From Megalonaias nervosa (Eukaryota; Mollusca; Bivalvia; Unionida; Unionidae): DNA of 64,000 nt. Of this stretch, positions 1 through 13,200 are shown in pieces. The position numbers and the translations under genes were made by a program. The notes beneath the pieces were generated by a model that saw only the letters and a list, made by a program, of their open reading frames with translations, did not search any database and had not been told where the DNA came from. Location of the stretch: contig JAECUM010003646.1 in the NCBI GenBank assembly GCA_016617855.1, positions 115,109 through 179,108 of the forward strand, written 5' to 3'. Position 1 is the stretch's first letter, and each line of letters opens with the position of its first letter.

Positions 1-2339
1 TTAACCATCTGAACCTGAAATCTTCCTTTATCATAAATAAGTGCAAGCTCTCCACAAAGTTTGGTGGAGATGTGTTCTGTTGAACTTAAGTTATTTGCAT
101 AACTGAAAAAATTAACAGACAGAAAGGGCCATAGGATAATATGCTACACCAAAATACCACATCACTTTCCTTCATATGCAGGTTTGATGTCTGCTTCACC
201 CGAAGATTTCAGTCTACATATGCTGTTCCACTAAATATTTTTGTAGGAGCTTTATTCTCTATTTGCAATACAGTTTCTCCAAAAATAAAATATCAAAGAA
301 AATTTCTCCAAAAATAAAACATCAAAGAAAATAATGCACAAATAACACATCTCATGGACATAATGTCTGTCTGATGTACCTTGAAAGGCAATAAGACTGA
401 AAAAGTATGAAAATTATGTGACAAATCCAACACATTTTTTCACTAATTTGAGTTAAATTCTAATTAGAACAATGGAAAATGACTGCTGCAATTTTAAGTT
501 TTGAATTTTATTAGATGTGTTCATTATTATCATTACTTTGATATGCATCTATTACAATTGCTGTTCATATATAGGGAACATACAATAACAAGTCTAATAA
601 CAAAAACCATGTACTTAACCACTAGTGAACTGGTGCAATGGCAATGATCAGTACAACAATCACATTAAAGTCGTTAATGGTTACCTCTAGCAGCTAATCA
701 CATGGTGTTAAATCTACTGCAAACAACCTGTATGCTACTTCCTCCAAGTATATGACCATGAAGGATGCTGCCATGATTTTATGTAATGGAAAGAGCTCCC
801 CCTTTGTCACAAACACAAGGTAAGAAAGGGTTAAAAAATGGGGGGGGGGACACCATAGTCACCACAATTTAATATTTACCCAGCACTTAAATGTCCATCA
901 CTCTTTCTTCCTACTTCATTCATAATAGGATTACTGAAATCAAAATCCTCTAGTTTAACATGCATTAATCTGTGACTGTTTCTGAGCTTAATATGTTCCC
1001 CTTCTAATGTTTGAAAGAAGCATCTTCAACACTAGCTTAACCAGCTTCAGTTAAGCTGGGAAACTTTACATGGTTGTTTTGTAGAATTTTCACAGTTCAC
1101 TGGTATTGATTCAGGAATATGTCTGCAAAATGTATTTGATCTGGTGACTGAATGTGTCATAAAAGAATTGATGGTTTTAAAATTCAAACAGCCAATTGGT
1201 GACTGAATGTGTCATAAAAGAATTGATGTTTTAAAATTCAAACAGCCAATTGGTGACTGAATGTGTCATAAAAGAACAGATGTTTTAAAATTCCAACATA
1301 AAGGTTATTTTTCCCCATAACTCTAGCAATATTACACAACATGCCTCATCTTATTTTTGTGTTGTAACCACTTGCAATCAAATGCCATTATTTCTAAAAC
1401 TTTGCAGTAAACTTTGTTCTCTTCTTTGGCAGTTCATCTAACCTGGCATCTGAAATTGTTTTAAAATTATTATTGTTCTCTGTTTGGCAAAAAAACTTCA
1501 TCATTCACTTTCTTTATTCTGCCAATCACTTCACAGGTTTGTGCCAGCACTGACTTAAAAGTTGAAAAGAATCAGTAATTTGCTGGACCATAATCTCACC
1601 TTCCAGAAATGGACCAAAGTATGGTAAGGGCATCAGTTGCAGACTACTCCCCAGGGCACACATTATTCTGGTATAAATAATTAGCAGTATTTCAAAGTAT
1701 CCCGTTATACTGACCTACATCTTCATACTTTTTAATGAACAGAAGTATTTTGACCCAATGCGCATCCTTACTTATAATTTTATTTTAGATTTTACTTCTT
1801 CAGTTTATCTTAACAGTGATGTAATTATATACGCAGCTTCTTAACTAATTTGTAGGAGTTCTCATGCACCAATGCTTTCCTATTGTGCAAATTCTTAAAC
1901 TTTATGCATGCCCTGGCATCAGTATGTATCAGTATTGAAAATATTTAAACCATACCTTAAGATATTCTCAAAAGGAATTATTCATGAGTTTGTCAAAGAA
2001 TATCTCAATAACTGTATTGGCTCATAGTTGCCTACAAATTCAAACTATCAATTTTATGTCCATTCCAACAACAGCAGACAGACTATACAAACTTAAAACC
2101 TAATGAATTACAATGTATTGACATTGTGATACAACCCAGTATACAGTGCCTAGATTGTAATTTCACCTCAAACAACGAAAACACTTTACACAGAACCTTA
2201 CATGTGTGAGCTGACTTTCAACTGGATGTTCAATCCACATTTTCATACTGCACATCCAGAACTGAACTATTAGTGTCTTCACTGCTGGTCATTCATATAT
2301 ATTTTCTCAGATTCTCTGAATTTAATTACGGGCCAAAGT
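1..2339. other. gene-free AT-rich sequence
   Basis: No exon with matching splice sites, phase and recognisable protein was found on either strand. It holds a G run near 840, one short direct repeat (listed separately) and AT-rich unique-looking DNA. It lies downstream of the last UBE4A exon I could find, so it may be UBE4A intron, but nothing in the sequence proves that. Confidence 0.5.
1143..1294. repeat. 54-55 bp direct repeat, about 2.8 copies
   Basis: Units begin at 1143, 1198 and 1252, each with GGTGACTGAATGTGTCATAA followed by a run into a TTTTAAAATTC block. The copies are nearly identical, so the duplication is young. It encodes nothing. Confidence 0.9.
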
Positions 2340-2745
2340 CATCAGGAACATCAATTTACTGAGTGCTGACAGCACTCTGATGCTCACTGATGACGAAGAA
2401 AAGATACTTCAAAGATGAGCAGAATATATCAACCGTATCACAATCAACAGTCATCTATCAGTGAGGAGGCAAATGATTGACTGCACCAAGTGGCAATCAA
2501 CATAAAATTTGCTGATCCTCCCATACTAACTGAAATTGTGAAAGCAACTGACCTGTTGTAAAATGGCAAAGTACCTGGAGCAGATGCAATATCAGAAGTT
2601 TACTAAGCCGAAAGCTTGCACATGGAACAGAAACTTACTAAATTCTTCCAGTAAATGTGGACTCAGGGAACTATATCCCTGGAGTACAAGGAAGCATCTA
2701 TCCTCCACTAGTATAAGTGCAGTGGAAAATTAAATAGCCAGTCCC
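2340..2745 (+). pseudogene. non-LTR retrotransposon (LINE) reverse transcriptase remnant
   Basis: Read on the plus strand with several stops and shifts, the sequence follows the segment that precedes and enters the reverse transcriptase of many animal LINEs. Visible pieces are LTDDEEKILQR then AEYIN, the block GKVPGADAISEVY, and MWTQGTISLEYKEASI followed by YKCSGK. These match the familiar pattern S-G-K-A-P-G-A-D, then W-x-Q-G-T-I-P, then a Y-K-x-K-G block. The catalytic YADD region and the endonuclease are absent. It is a dead, decayed fragment; the exact clade cannot be assigned. Confidence 0.7.
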
Positions 2746-3970
2746 ATACATGTGCATTCAGAACTGAACTAGTTGGTAGTTGGATACATGTATATTCAAT
2801 CTTGTAACAGGGCCATTAATGCTTAAGGACTAAACATGGTTCGCATTTAAGTGTAAATTCAGAGTTTTCTTATTGGTTGTTTGTGTTTTTAGACAGAAGC
2901 TATCTAGAATTTAATAGTCCATACCTCAGAAGATTACTTTTCATGATTAAACAGTAGGATAAATTTACACTGTTCAAGAGAAGCTCAACAAGGTGGGCCT
3001 CTCATCAAGTCAGCGTGTAAGTTTTCTAAATGTACAAAAAATACAAAATTTTTAAAATTAATTTCTATTGTCCATATATATGATCGAAATAAAGATCACT
3101 GATTGGTGAAACGGTATTTGATTATTAATCACTCATGACACATCGGTCTTTCCATGAGTGTTCTTCACTGATTGGCTGTTCAAATGTCTAGCCGCTCCAC
3201 AGTGGAGATGTCATCAGCTTGCCAACCAAGGCACGGTGGTTATTTGTTAGTATTTTATTGTTCTGTCATGGAGTGTTATCACAGAGCGAAAGTGGAGGGA
3301 TTAAGTCCCCCACCATGATGCATGGAGTTCAGAAAAAATACATGTGAGCTGTAATGACACACAGAAACCAAACTAGTTAGTATTGTCATGGTCAAGGGCA
3401 AACAACACCTAGTTTAACTTCGATAAATCGTTTTAGATTTTCCATTCACACCGTGTAAAGGGGTCACGCTACCAGGCGAAGTGGGCAAAAAGGTCGCCTG
3501 AGAAGCGTAAACTTCACCTTCTTCTGTTAGGAAAGTGAAAACGACCTCGCCCTCTGATTTTTCGGACGTAAAATGACTGTAGATTACGACTTTGAGATGC
3601 CCCCTCGCTGTAGCCAGTAAGTTCTGGCACTGTTGTAACCCAAGGCCAAATGTATTTACGTGGTGTTGATACCAATCAGCTTACGGCGACAAAGAAATTC
3701 TTTCACATTCACATGCAAGTTTTAATAGCTAACTGACCATTAACCCTTTTCCGGAGCAAGATATCACTGCTTGATTTCATGAAGTTGGGCACACTGTGCT
3801 ATGATGAAAATATGCCAAATTTTGTTTCGAAAATTAAACATCAATATGCAATTTGCTTTTAAAAATATGATCGGTGAACAGCGTTTTCTAATTTATTTCT
3901 TTTTTTAATAAATGGAGATTTTAACGGCCGTATTTGCATATTTTCTGTATAAAATCAGTTTGAAACTGTA

Positions 3971-4183
3971 CTGGTTAAAGACCAATTCTCGCCACATACC
4001 AATTCTGGCCATATTAATAATAACTCACGACTGCACGCAAAGTTTTGGTTCCTGTTTAAAAAATAAAAAGAGTGATTATAGTTGACAAGCCCGATCGAAA
4101 ATAAGCATCAGGTAATTATTATGAACAGAGTTATTATTATTATGGCGAGAATTGGTACGCGGCAAGAATTGGTCTTTAACCAG
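3971..4183. mobile_element. 213-bp mariner-type MITE nested in the TIR element
   Basis: Inverted ends are CTGGTTAAAGACCAATTCTC at the left and, reverse-complemented, CTGGTTAAAGACCAATTCTT at the right; the match continues for about 36 bp with a few changes. A TA dinucleotide lies on both sides (3969-3970 and 4184-4185), the target duplication expected for the Tc1/mariner superfamily. There is no coding capacity. The related host copy at 34054-35649 lacks it and instead reads TA-CCAG-TA at the equivalent site. Confidence 0.8.
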
Positions 4184-5223
4184 TAAACGAACTTGTAATG
4201 GCGGACATCGCTGCGTATATGATATACCACTTCATTAAACTGTCTGTATTCATAAGTAATTGGGCAAATAGGTTCAGGAAAATATATAATATAATGAAAA
4301 CAAAGTTTAAATATTATGTGATAGGAGATTTAGCCGAAATATTTAATAATGTAGGTCAGAAACATGGGAATCTCTGTTGTGGAATTCGAAACAAGGCTGC
4401 AAGGTTAAGGTTGTTTTCTGACTTACCGTAATTAATTTTCGTGAAAATACGAAAAATATATATAGTAATGAAGCAAATACTATTTAACCAATGCATATCG
4501 TTATTACCAGTAGGTAGGCAAATAATACAACCATAAATATGCAGTCCTATTAATATTTTTGTAATGAAGCAAGAAAGTGAGTAGTTATATTAAGAAAAGC
4601 CCTCCTTCTAAAAATAGATGCACTCGCACTGTGCAATACGAATTCTTGGACTTTCGGTTGGGGGAAAAAAGGTCCAGTTTAGTTATGTATCGACTTTAGT
4701 GCTTCAGTGTGTTATCAATGAATAGTTACAGTAATGTTTTATTGGGAACAAAGAAATCAGGATGAAGAGTATGGTTTGAAGTCACTTGTGCATTTATTCC
4801 TATGTACATGTATTAGGGGCTGTTTCAAAGAATGCGAGAAACCTTTCTGACTGCAATTTTACACAAAACTTGTAGAAAATAAAATAATTAAGTGGTAGTT
4901 TATTAAGCATTTTTACCAACTCGCAGTTACAAGACTCTGATCTTGTTACTGCTATCAGTTAAAATTAATTACAATGTATAACTTCTGATGTGCTTTTTAA
5001 GTCATATGGCCAAAACACACTGCATTTACTTCAGTTCAAACACACATATACTACAAGTATGAATAGAATGGGTATGAATATAAAAAATTTTATACGCATA
5101 CAAAATATGTTGATACTAACATATAATACATATTTTTCAACTTAAAATAAGGCATTGCTTAAACTGTTAAAAGCATACTGAGAAACAGAGCACATCATTA
5201 AAATAAGATAATGCAGCTATCTA

Positions 5224-5278
<55 letters not shown>
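5224..5278. repeat. (TA)n microsatellite
   Basis: A pure alternating TA run of about 55 bases near the right end of the CAGGGGTC element. Copy 2 also has a TA run at the matching place (about 35507-35535), so the microsatellite is an ancestral internal part of this element family. Confidence 0.95.
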
Positions 5279-5281
<3 letters not shown>

Positions 5282-5894
5282 GTTTCTTGCTTTGGTCTCA
5301 CTTCTCCCTGTTTAGCTCCCACTTCTCCCTGTTCTGACCAAAAGGAGAAGTCACTTCTCCCTAAAATTTAAGTCTAGCTTGACCCCTGTATTTATACAAA
5401 AAATATCTGGAAAGTGTACAAGAGAGGCATATAATAAATACAGAGTGCATTTATGTTTTGTTGAAAGTCATAGGAAACACTCATTTGTTATGACATACAA
5501 ATAAGTCTCAACTTAACAGCCTTGATATATTCTTGTACCATACCAAATCTGTTTTTCCTGTAGATTCAGAATAAAAACACGCACATATTTTCGAGTTGCA
5601 TAAAATAACAGATCATCAAAACTGTCTTTAACAAAAGCTATCAAACCAAAAAGTGCTGCTATCCTACAAATACATTATTTTGCTAAGTAATGAAGCATTT
5701 CTTCTTTATTTTGAGACTAACTCTCCTCTTTAATTATTGCTAGTGTTGAAAAGACACAGAATACATTTTTTTTTTATCTAAAACTGGACTTAAAACTGAT
5801 TGAGACCAAAACTTGGCACATTATTTTACATTTGCTTAGCAACATGTTCTCACAAATTTTATCAAGCACTGTTACAAGTTCAGATGCTAGTGTA

Positions 5895-6127
5895 CTGAGG
5901 TCTTCTGGCACATGTCAGATACTGAAAATTTATGTCAATAAAATTTATGACTGCCTCATGAAAACGGCTGAATGCACTGAGGCACATGTCAGATACTGAA
6001 AATTTATGTCAATAAAATTTATGACTGCCTCATGAAAACAGCTGAATGCACTGAGGTCTTCTGGCACATGTCAGATACTGAAAATTTATGTCAACAAAAA
6101 TTTACCTCATGAAAACGGCTGAATACT
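5895..6127. repeat. about 73-80 bp direct repeat, 3 copies
   Basis: Three near-identical units each contain GGCACATGTCAGATACTGAA, a TTTATGTCAA stretch and CTCATGAAAACGGCTGAA. The surrounding 5389-6470 is otherwise AT-rich and shows no exon. Confidence 0.9.
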
Positions 6128-6474
6128 GTGATAATAGAGAAAGTCTCAGTGCATGAAATGTATAAATTTATCACAGTAGAAAAATGTATTTTATGATTTA
6201 GTCAACTGACTTTTATGAGGCAGCAATTTTCATGGTTTGTGTATTTGCTACAAACTAAAATTTAAAGGTCCAGTGAACAATGATCCTTCTGTAGTGACAA
6301 CTGGACGTTGTTTAAAATCCAGGAAATTGAGCACTGTTATGTATTTTTTTTGGCAAAACCACAACATTTATACATATCTCAGTTCTACTACAGAGGCTTT
6401 TTGGGCTAAAGTTTTACCAATAAAGCCTTTTTTCCTTTCAATGAAATCCAATTTTAATAACCAACACTTTCCAC

Positions 6475-7075
6475 TGTTCCCATTGAGTTCCTTACCAATG
6501 AATGTCTCTATACATGACTCCAATAACACTTTCCACTGTTTCCATGGAGTTCCTTACCAATGAATGTCTCTATACACGACTCTGATAACACTTTCCACTG
6601 TTCCCATGGAGTTCCTTACCAATGAATGTCTCTATACACGACTCTAATAACACTTTCCACTGTTCCCATGGAGTTCCTTACCAATGAATGTCTCTATACA
6701 CGACTCTAATAACACTTTCTACTGGTCTCAAGGATTTCTTACCAATGACTGTCTCTATACATGACTCTAATAACACTTTCTACTGGTCTCAAGGATTTCT
6801 TACCAATGAATGTCACTATACACGACTCTAGTAACACTCTCTACTTGTCTCAAGGATTTCTTACCAATGAATGTCACTATACACGACTCTAATAACACTT
6901 TCTACTGGTCTCAAGGATGTCTTACCAATGAATGTCACTATACACGACTCTAATAACACTTTCTACTGGTCTCAAGGATTTCTTACCAATGAATGTCTCT
7001 ATACACAACTCTAATAACACTTTCTACTGGTCTCAAGGATTTCCTACCAATGAATGTATGTATACAGAACTCTAA
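6475..7075. repeat. 62-bp minisatellite, about 9-10 copies
   Basis: TACCAATGAATGTCTCTATA recurs every 62 bp (for example at 6493, 6555 and 6617). Units fall into two subtypes, one with CCCATGGAGTTCC and one with CTCAAGGATTTC, in two contiguous blocks, which suggests local amplification of each variant. It lies just downstream of UBE4A coding exon 4, probably in the next intron. Short open frames across it are repeat read-through, not genes. Confidence 0.95.
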
Positions 7076-7133
7076 TAACCAGCACTATGAATGTTTCTAT
7101 ATGCAACTCCAAGCCCATAACAGTTATACTTAC

Positions 7134-7298
7134 CGTTTGATGAGTCAGCAAGTTTTGGCATCTTTGGTAAGAATTAAAAAGATATCTAAACACCTCTCTT
7201 TCCCCTGCCAGACTTGCTTCTCTGGGATTCTGCTCTGATACCTGAGTCTTCAAGACTTTTGACCCAGGATCTTCAAGCATAAGTCGCTCAAATACAGC
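7134..7298 (-). CDS. UBE4A: UBE4A coding exon 4
   Basis: 165 bases, 55 codons, phase 0 at both ends. The acceptor is ATTTCATTGCAG just above 7298 and the donor is GTAAGT just below 7134. Translation begins AVFERLMLEDPGSK and contains GEREVFRYLFNSYQRCQ, aligning with the human UBE4A segment A-L-F-A-R-L-L-L-Q-D-P-G and the following G-E-R-H-I-F-C-Y-L-Y block. It encodes residues 134-188. A clear exon with intact splice signals and no defects. No later exon of the gene was recognised between 1 and 7133. Confidence 0.92.
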
Positions 7299-10200
7299 CT
7301 GCAATGAAATTTTATATTGAAGCAAATTTTAAGACTATAAAATGTTAACATAAAAATAACCATACTGTAAGTCAGAATATAATCGAATAAAAGTTTATTG
7401 TTCACAAATTTCATTTACATTCTTAAATCACTGGAGTATGTTACTGCTGCAAAGTCTATTTAAACATAGCATTATAAAAGGTAGTAAATGTAAGCTATTA
7501 TTTGCAAAAGTTCTATTATTTCTTCCATCCTCCAAAAGATAATCTGCAAGCTTCACAAAAGTATTACTATCTCAAAATGAGTGTTATGTGAATAAAGAGG
7601 TGTCTAATTAATTTCATGCAAGCTCTAATCGAGTGATTTCAATCTTAATTAATAGTCTGGAGTCAATAATGGCTTTTTCTAGTATAAAAGAAGTGTAACC
7701 TGCTCAATAGTATCAAAGTCAATCCAGGTCTGCCCCTCCAAGGTCTCAGATAGGTCAGATAAAAAAACACAATGGGTGGGCCTATCGCCAATACTTTGGC
7801 ATTCTGAAAAGTAGCAAATCTGAATTTTACACAATACCTTTAGAATCATTCAGTCAATAAATATTAGGCTCACCATGCACAAGATCGACGTGCTAGACTA
7901 AGGGGTCTAAAAAATTTGTATATAAAAATAATTACTTACAATGTTATGTACATCATTCTCTCGATAACTCACACCCTGATAACTCACGAACCTGCTTATA
8001 ATGCGGGGTCAGGCATGGATCCCATTTTTCAAACCAGAAAATACCAAAAACCTGATCCCTATTAAATATGTTGAACTTGAAGAAAATCGTGATCACAATT
8101 GGTAACTGAAACTTTGATACATCGTTCCTGTTAGTGTCAAAAATGGTAGATGGGACCTGGAAATTTTAATCAACATTATGAAATATCAACTTTTAATCAG
8201 AAGTCATATAATTTGTTACATTTTCTTTTCAAATGATGTTCTTAGTACACAGCATTTAACGATATCCAAGGACATTTCGATCAATGAAAATATCACTTAC
8301 GCCAGGTGGAGGCAGTACTTTAATAAATAAATACCAATTAAATCATTTTTTTTAGCAATTGAAATTTGTGTTCTAGTTCTATCTTTTAGTTCCTTTTAAG
8401 TGTAATCATAATAAATGCAATGTGTCCTCTTGCAATTAAACGTAAAATGTGTCAATCTACTGTAACAGCTATGTCCACAAGCATTTCTCTGAGAACCTAA
8501 TTAAGTGCCCACCATGTTTTGATATCAGACTAGCGGAAGCATTTGTTGTATTGTTGCACTAAATAAAAAGCGGGCCTCCTTTCCTATTATCACGTTAATT
8601 ACATCTTTTGAATCAAATAAAGGAGGTGCAATAAAAAAAATTTAAAAGGCATACAAATCCTACATGCTTAAGAACCAGTGCCCCGTCATATGTCGGGTAA
8701 CTCATTTCAGATGATCAATCGAATACTGTTATAAATTTTATTGTGTACATAATCTAATTAAACTACCTTAAATTAACCTACTCAATCAAAATTGTGATTA
8801 AAGATAGCAAGGCAACCAAGCGCAATCAGTACTTCATACAACAAAGAGCTTTGTTTCACAGATATAGACCACTGTGGGAAAAACGAGTTTCAGAGAATTC
8901 CTGAATTCTCATGTAGAGATATCCTCAAGGATGGTAAGAAGTTTCATTATTACTTGCAATGAAATCACAGTATCAAAATTTTACTAATTGAAATATACAA
9001 AAATTTAGTTTTGATGTAGACAATTGTCTTACGAAATAAATGTTGTGACTTCTTGATAAAAAGGAATCTTGTTTGGTAGTGTACCAACAGTTAGTCTGGT
9101 TCCCAGCTTTGAATACTCCTAGTTTCGCAAAATACTGTTACACATCACTCCGGGAACCAGACTAATCAACAAAACAAAAAGTCATGACATAATACACAAA
9201 TGTTTTCGTGTACCATGTTTGGTTGTTGAAACCAGCTGGAATTATGTTATCAATCTTTCAGATGTTGGACATTTTCAAAATAGATGTAATTTATTGAGAA
9301 TAACAAACAACTTCATCAGAAAAGCACTTTATTGACAATTTTTTTTTACTCGATTATAAAATGAGCATTCAGCCATTAAACAGCCCAGTTCTCCCCACCC
9401 CTTGCAGTTTTTTGGATGTCTGGTGGGATTTTTGAAGGTCCCTTGGTAATTCGTACCCTCGCTTATAATGCGGTCTGTGCTCCTGGACCCCGATGTGCGC
9501 GAGTTATCAAGGGAGAGGCATATATCTATGTTGTTTAATCTCTGTTGTTTAATTTTTGTCCATGATTGCAGATTGCAATAATCATTTGTATACTCTTAAA
9601 ATAAGTTACAGAAAAGAGTGAGAAACAACAAGCTTTGTAAAATTCAACAAATAATTTATAATCCAAGAATACACAGTGAAAAATTTAAAAGAACTTATGG
9701 TATTGTGAATTAAATCCCAAATAATCCTAGAGTTTCTAACACAAGTCTAGACATCTCAATAAACTTTAGTGGTATTTCCAAAATAAATCCAATGCTGAAA
9801 GTGTTGATGACCTGTGATGGCCTGTGTCATAGTGATATGTCAACAGTCTTTTGTTGAATCACAATAATACAATCCACAAATAAATCCTTATTGAATGTTA
9901 CTATAAATTCAAGTCTATATTTCCAAGAATGTTTTTCTGAGCACTTTTTATTTCCAGAGAAGAAAAACCTGAAAATTAAATAATTTGAATAAATAAATTC
10001 CAGCCCAACTGAAATACTGGACACAACAATAATGCAACTCATTCAGCTCAGATCTTACAGAAAAAAATTAATCATTTTCAGATAAATAAGATTATATAGT
10101 CCTCTACTTGACGTCAGGTCACAATTAACATTTTCTAAAAGAAACTATTACCAATGGAAAATTTAATTCTGGAAGATTTCAAAAGTTCACAAGATTAAAT

Positions 10201-13200
10201 CTTAGTTATAATTAGAAGGTCTGTTACTAAAATTAAAATATAAAATATAGCAAACAAAGGTAGATCCAGCATTTCATAGGGAATTTCCAATGTTTCTGAC
10301 TCAGCGAGATAAGCATGTTGTTTACAAAATCAAAATCAACAATTCAGGTCATGTAGAAAATTAACTTGATTTTGGACAAAGTCAAGTCCAAACTACAAAT
10401 CTCCATAGCATATAATGAACAAAACAAAGTAACAAACAATGCAAATTAAATATACATAATACAAAATAATTGTTTGTCTACGACTTTAGAGTCTATTTTA
10501 TGATAATGAGCTATAAATAGGTTGTCTGCTTGGGTCTGAGTTCTATTCTATAATTGGGTTAGAGTTGCACTGTTACCTAAGATGGTTTTAGAAAATGAAT
10601 CTGTTTACAGTTAGAGTAATTTTCTGACTGGATGATTCAAGTCTTGCGAAATAAGTCAGTGGGGATGAAATGTGACATGTGTCCTGTAGAGATTATGGGG
10701 ATGCATATAAGAAGGAAGAAATACAGTGATCAATTCCTATTCTTATTTTTTATTTTAATATCACTGGAATTACAAAGTGCTTATTGACTTTGGACTAAAA
10801 TATTTCTTTTGGACTATCGTAAATTCATTCAAAACTATTCTGGTTAATATCATTAAGATAAATTAAGACTGTTAGAACATGGGCAGATTAGAGATAATTG
10901 GTCCATCAGCACATTCAAGAACTGGAATTCATTTGAACACAAAAAGAATTCATTAAGAACTCTCTCTAATTTGCACTTGGGATAGAACTTTTAGGATTAT
11001 TTTCAAAATACTTTAAGTTCCTCTTAAATTTTCATTTTTATAACTATGAGGATTAACTTATTTGTTGAATTTTATCAAACTTGTTGGTTTTTATTTTTAA
11101 TTATTGTAAGACAAATAGAAGTGAAGGGGACTACTGTATTAGTGTATATAATTAATCTTCACTCTCCTATGATTTTCTCTTTCTTCCTCTCTATCTATTG
11201 TTACATCTCTATGGTTTTAAACTAAGTGACAGAAAGAAGCAAAACCAAAAACTTGGGTGAAATTAACAAATAATTTATTTCTCTAAGTTAAAACTCAAAT
11301 AATTATAAATGTGCTATCACAAGTTCAAAAGATTTGAATGTTCTGAATGAATTCCAATATACCGGTAAATTTCAAATATTGTCCCACTCATTTCCAGTAT
11401 CAAAGCAATATGAATAAATCAAATTCTTCAAAGTCTGATGAAATGTTTCTAAAGTCCCTCAACTTTCAGAGTTATAGGCAGAAGATTTAAACCATTGGAT
11501 GCCTAATTCATGCATAACTTTTTCAAAAATTCCAGGCATAAAATTTGACCCTTGATCTGACTGAAGAGACTGGGAAGGCCAACAAACGTTAAAAACTTTA
11601 ATAATGCATTTTCTATGGTTTTAGTTTGTGGTCTAAAGCGCTCACCATTACGGATCATTGCCATCTCACCTTTGTCTGCATGGGTTCAAGTCTCGGGCTC
11701 GGCCAATGTGGTTATGTGAGAAAGCTTGCTGGTAGCTTCTCGTGGGTCGGTGGTTCTTTCCGGGTTCTCCCGGGTTCTTCCTGCACCATTAATACTGGCC
11801 GTCATGTATAGCCTATCTTGTGCTGAAAAATGGCGTTAAGCCCCATAACAACAAAAAAAAAAAATGGTTTTAGTTTAATATTTCTCACAAGAACTGCCTC
11901 TGGAAATCTTGTGGACACACATTATGGGGAACAAATACTGGTTGCCTAACTTGGTCTTAAGTAAAAGATCGAGACAGTCTACCACTGTTCTGCTAAATGG
12001 ATCATCAAATGCAGGAACAGGCTGAAGATGAGCCTTAGGTATCTTCTGATTGCATTTTCCTACCATATGACAAGTGTGACAAGATCTACAGTATTTAGAT
12101 ACATGACTTTTAATTTTCAGCAATAACAAGCCTTTGTGGTAAATCTTATTGACTCCTAAATATGCAGCTAAGGAAATTTCATGGGTTAGACAAAGAATTT
12201 CCTGTTAATATGAATTTGAAATTTGATAGCTCACTGACCACTCATCACTCGTGGGTGCTTTAGGTGCTCTCCATTTTCTCATAAGGATCCCATTTTTCAC
12301 AAAATAACAAACTGGAACTTGTGTGGCTTCAAGCTCACTAATAGACTTCTGAAAAAAACAGGAGATCTTATGATCTTGTTCCATTTTAAAAATAAGTGAT
12401 TGTCTTTTGCCACCCTGATTAGAAGAGAGAGAATGATTCGTAAAGAGGATCACTATGATCAATATCTGTTCACTGATCAATGCTAGGAACAAAAGTGACC
12501 ATATCAAAAGGCTGACCAATAAAAGTGTTAGCTAAAGGAATAATTTCCTGATCAACATCGTTCTCTAGAGCTCTTTATGTCAAAGCTCTGTTAACTGCAC
12601 AAGCTGGATACAAATCAGGTTTTTCATTCTCAACTGGATCAACTTTTGATCCAAGCAAGGCTTGTTAGTTACAAGTGCATTAACCACAACCTTATCTCCA
12701 GCTAGATCACTGCCTAGTAATAAATGAATACCTTCGATAAGTAAAGAAGCCACTGCTCCAGCAGTCATGGGTCCAGTAATTAAGTCTGATGACAAATTTC
12801 CACAATGGAGAGGAACATTAAACAAAGCCACATTCTACTCCCTGAATAAGAACAATTTTAGGAGAACACTTCTCAGACAAAGGCAAAGTAACTGAAAATA
12901 AAAGACTTTGAGAAGCTCCTGTGTCCTTTAATATTTTAATATGGATAGACTTGGCAGAATCACCAGTAAGTGATGCAGAACCTTCAACATGAATCGTTCA
13001 TAATTCTCCATAATAAAATCAGCCTAGGATCTGTTTGACCTAATCAATGTGTTGCTTTCAAAACCTGATTGTGATCTTGACCTCTTTAAAATAAGATCAT
13101 CTAGAATAGCTCGGTCTTTATTCTGTTGCTTACTTCTCAGCCTGTAGCAATAAGAAATGACGTGCCCTTTCTTCATACAATAAGTGCATGTAGTAAGAGA

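Larger units (their letters stand above)
3458..5388 (+). mobile_element. TIR DNA element, family with CAGGGGTC ends, copy 1
   Basis: The left end reads AAGGGGTCACGCTACCAGGC (first C decayed to A) and the right end AAGTCTAGCTTGACCCCTG, so the termini are inverted copies of CAGGGGTC. Two further copies lie at 34054-35649 and 35670-37310 and share internal blocks, such as the ATGGCGGACATC stretch at 4198 and the CACTTCTCCCTGTT blocks near 5305-5365. No transposase is visible, so it is non-autonomous. The terminal C-A-G-G-G-G resembles hAT-type ends, but the family is not certain. It carries a nested MITE and a TA microsatellite. Confidence 0.75.

Noticed and set aside
1540..1672. Minus-strand open stretch of about 45 codons containing PYFGPFLEGEIMVQQITD
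   Set aside because: Looks protein-like, but no family was recognised, splice signals are unconvincing and it does not match the expected next UBE4A segment. Could be a decayed transposon; a translated search would decide.
5820..5900. Possible UBE4A exon 5 on the minus strand (TLASELVTVLDKICENM)
   Set aside because: No usable acceptor or donor in phase, and similarity to the expected segment is at chance level.
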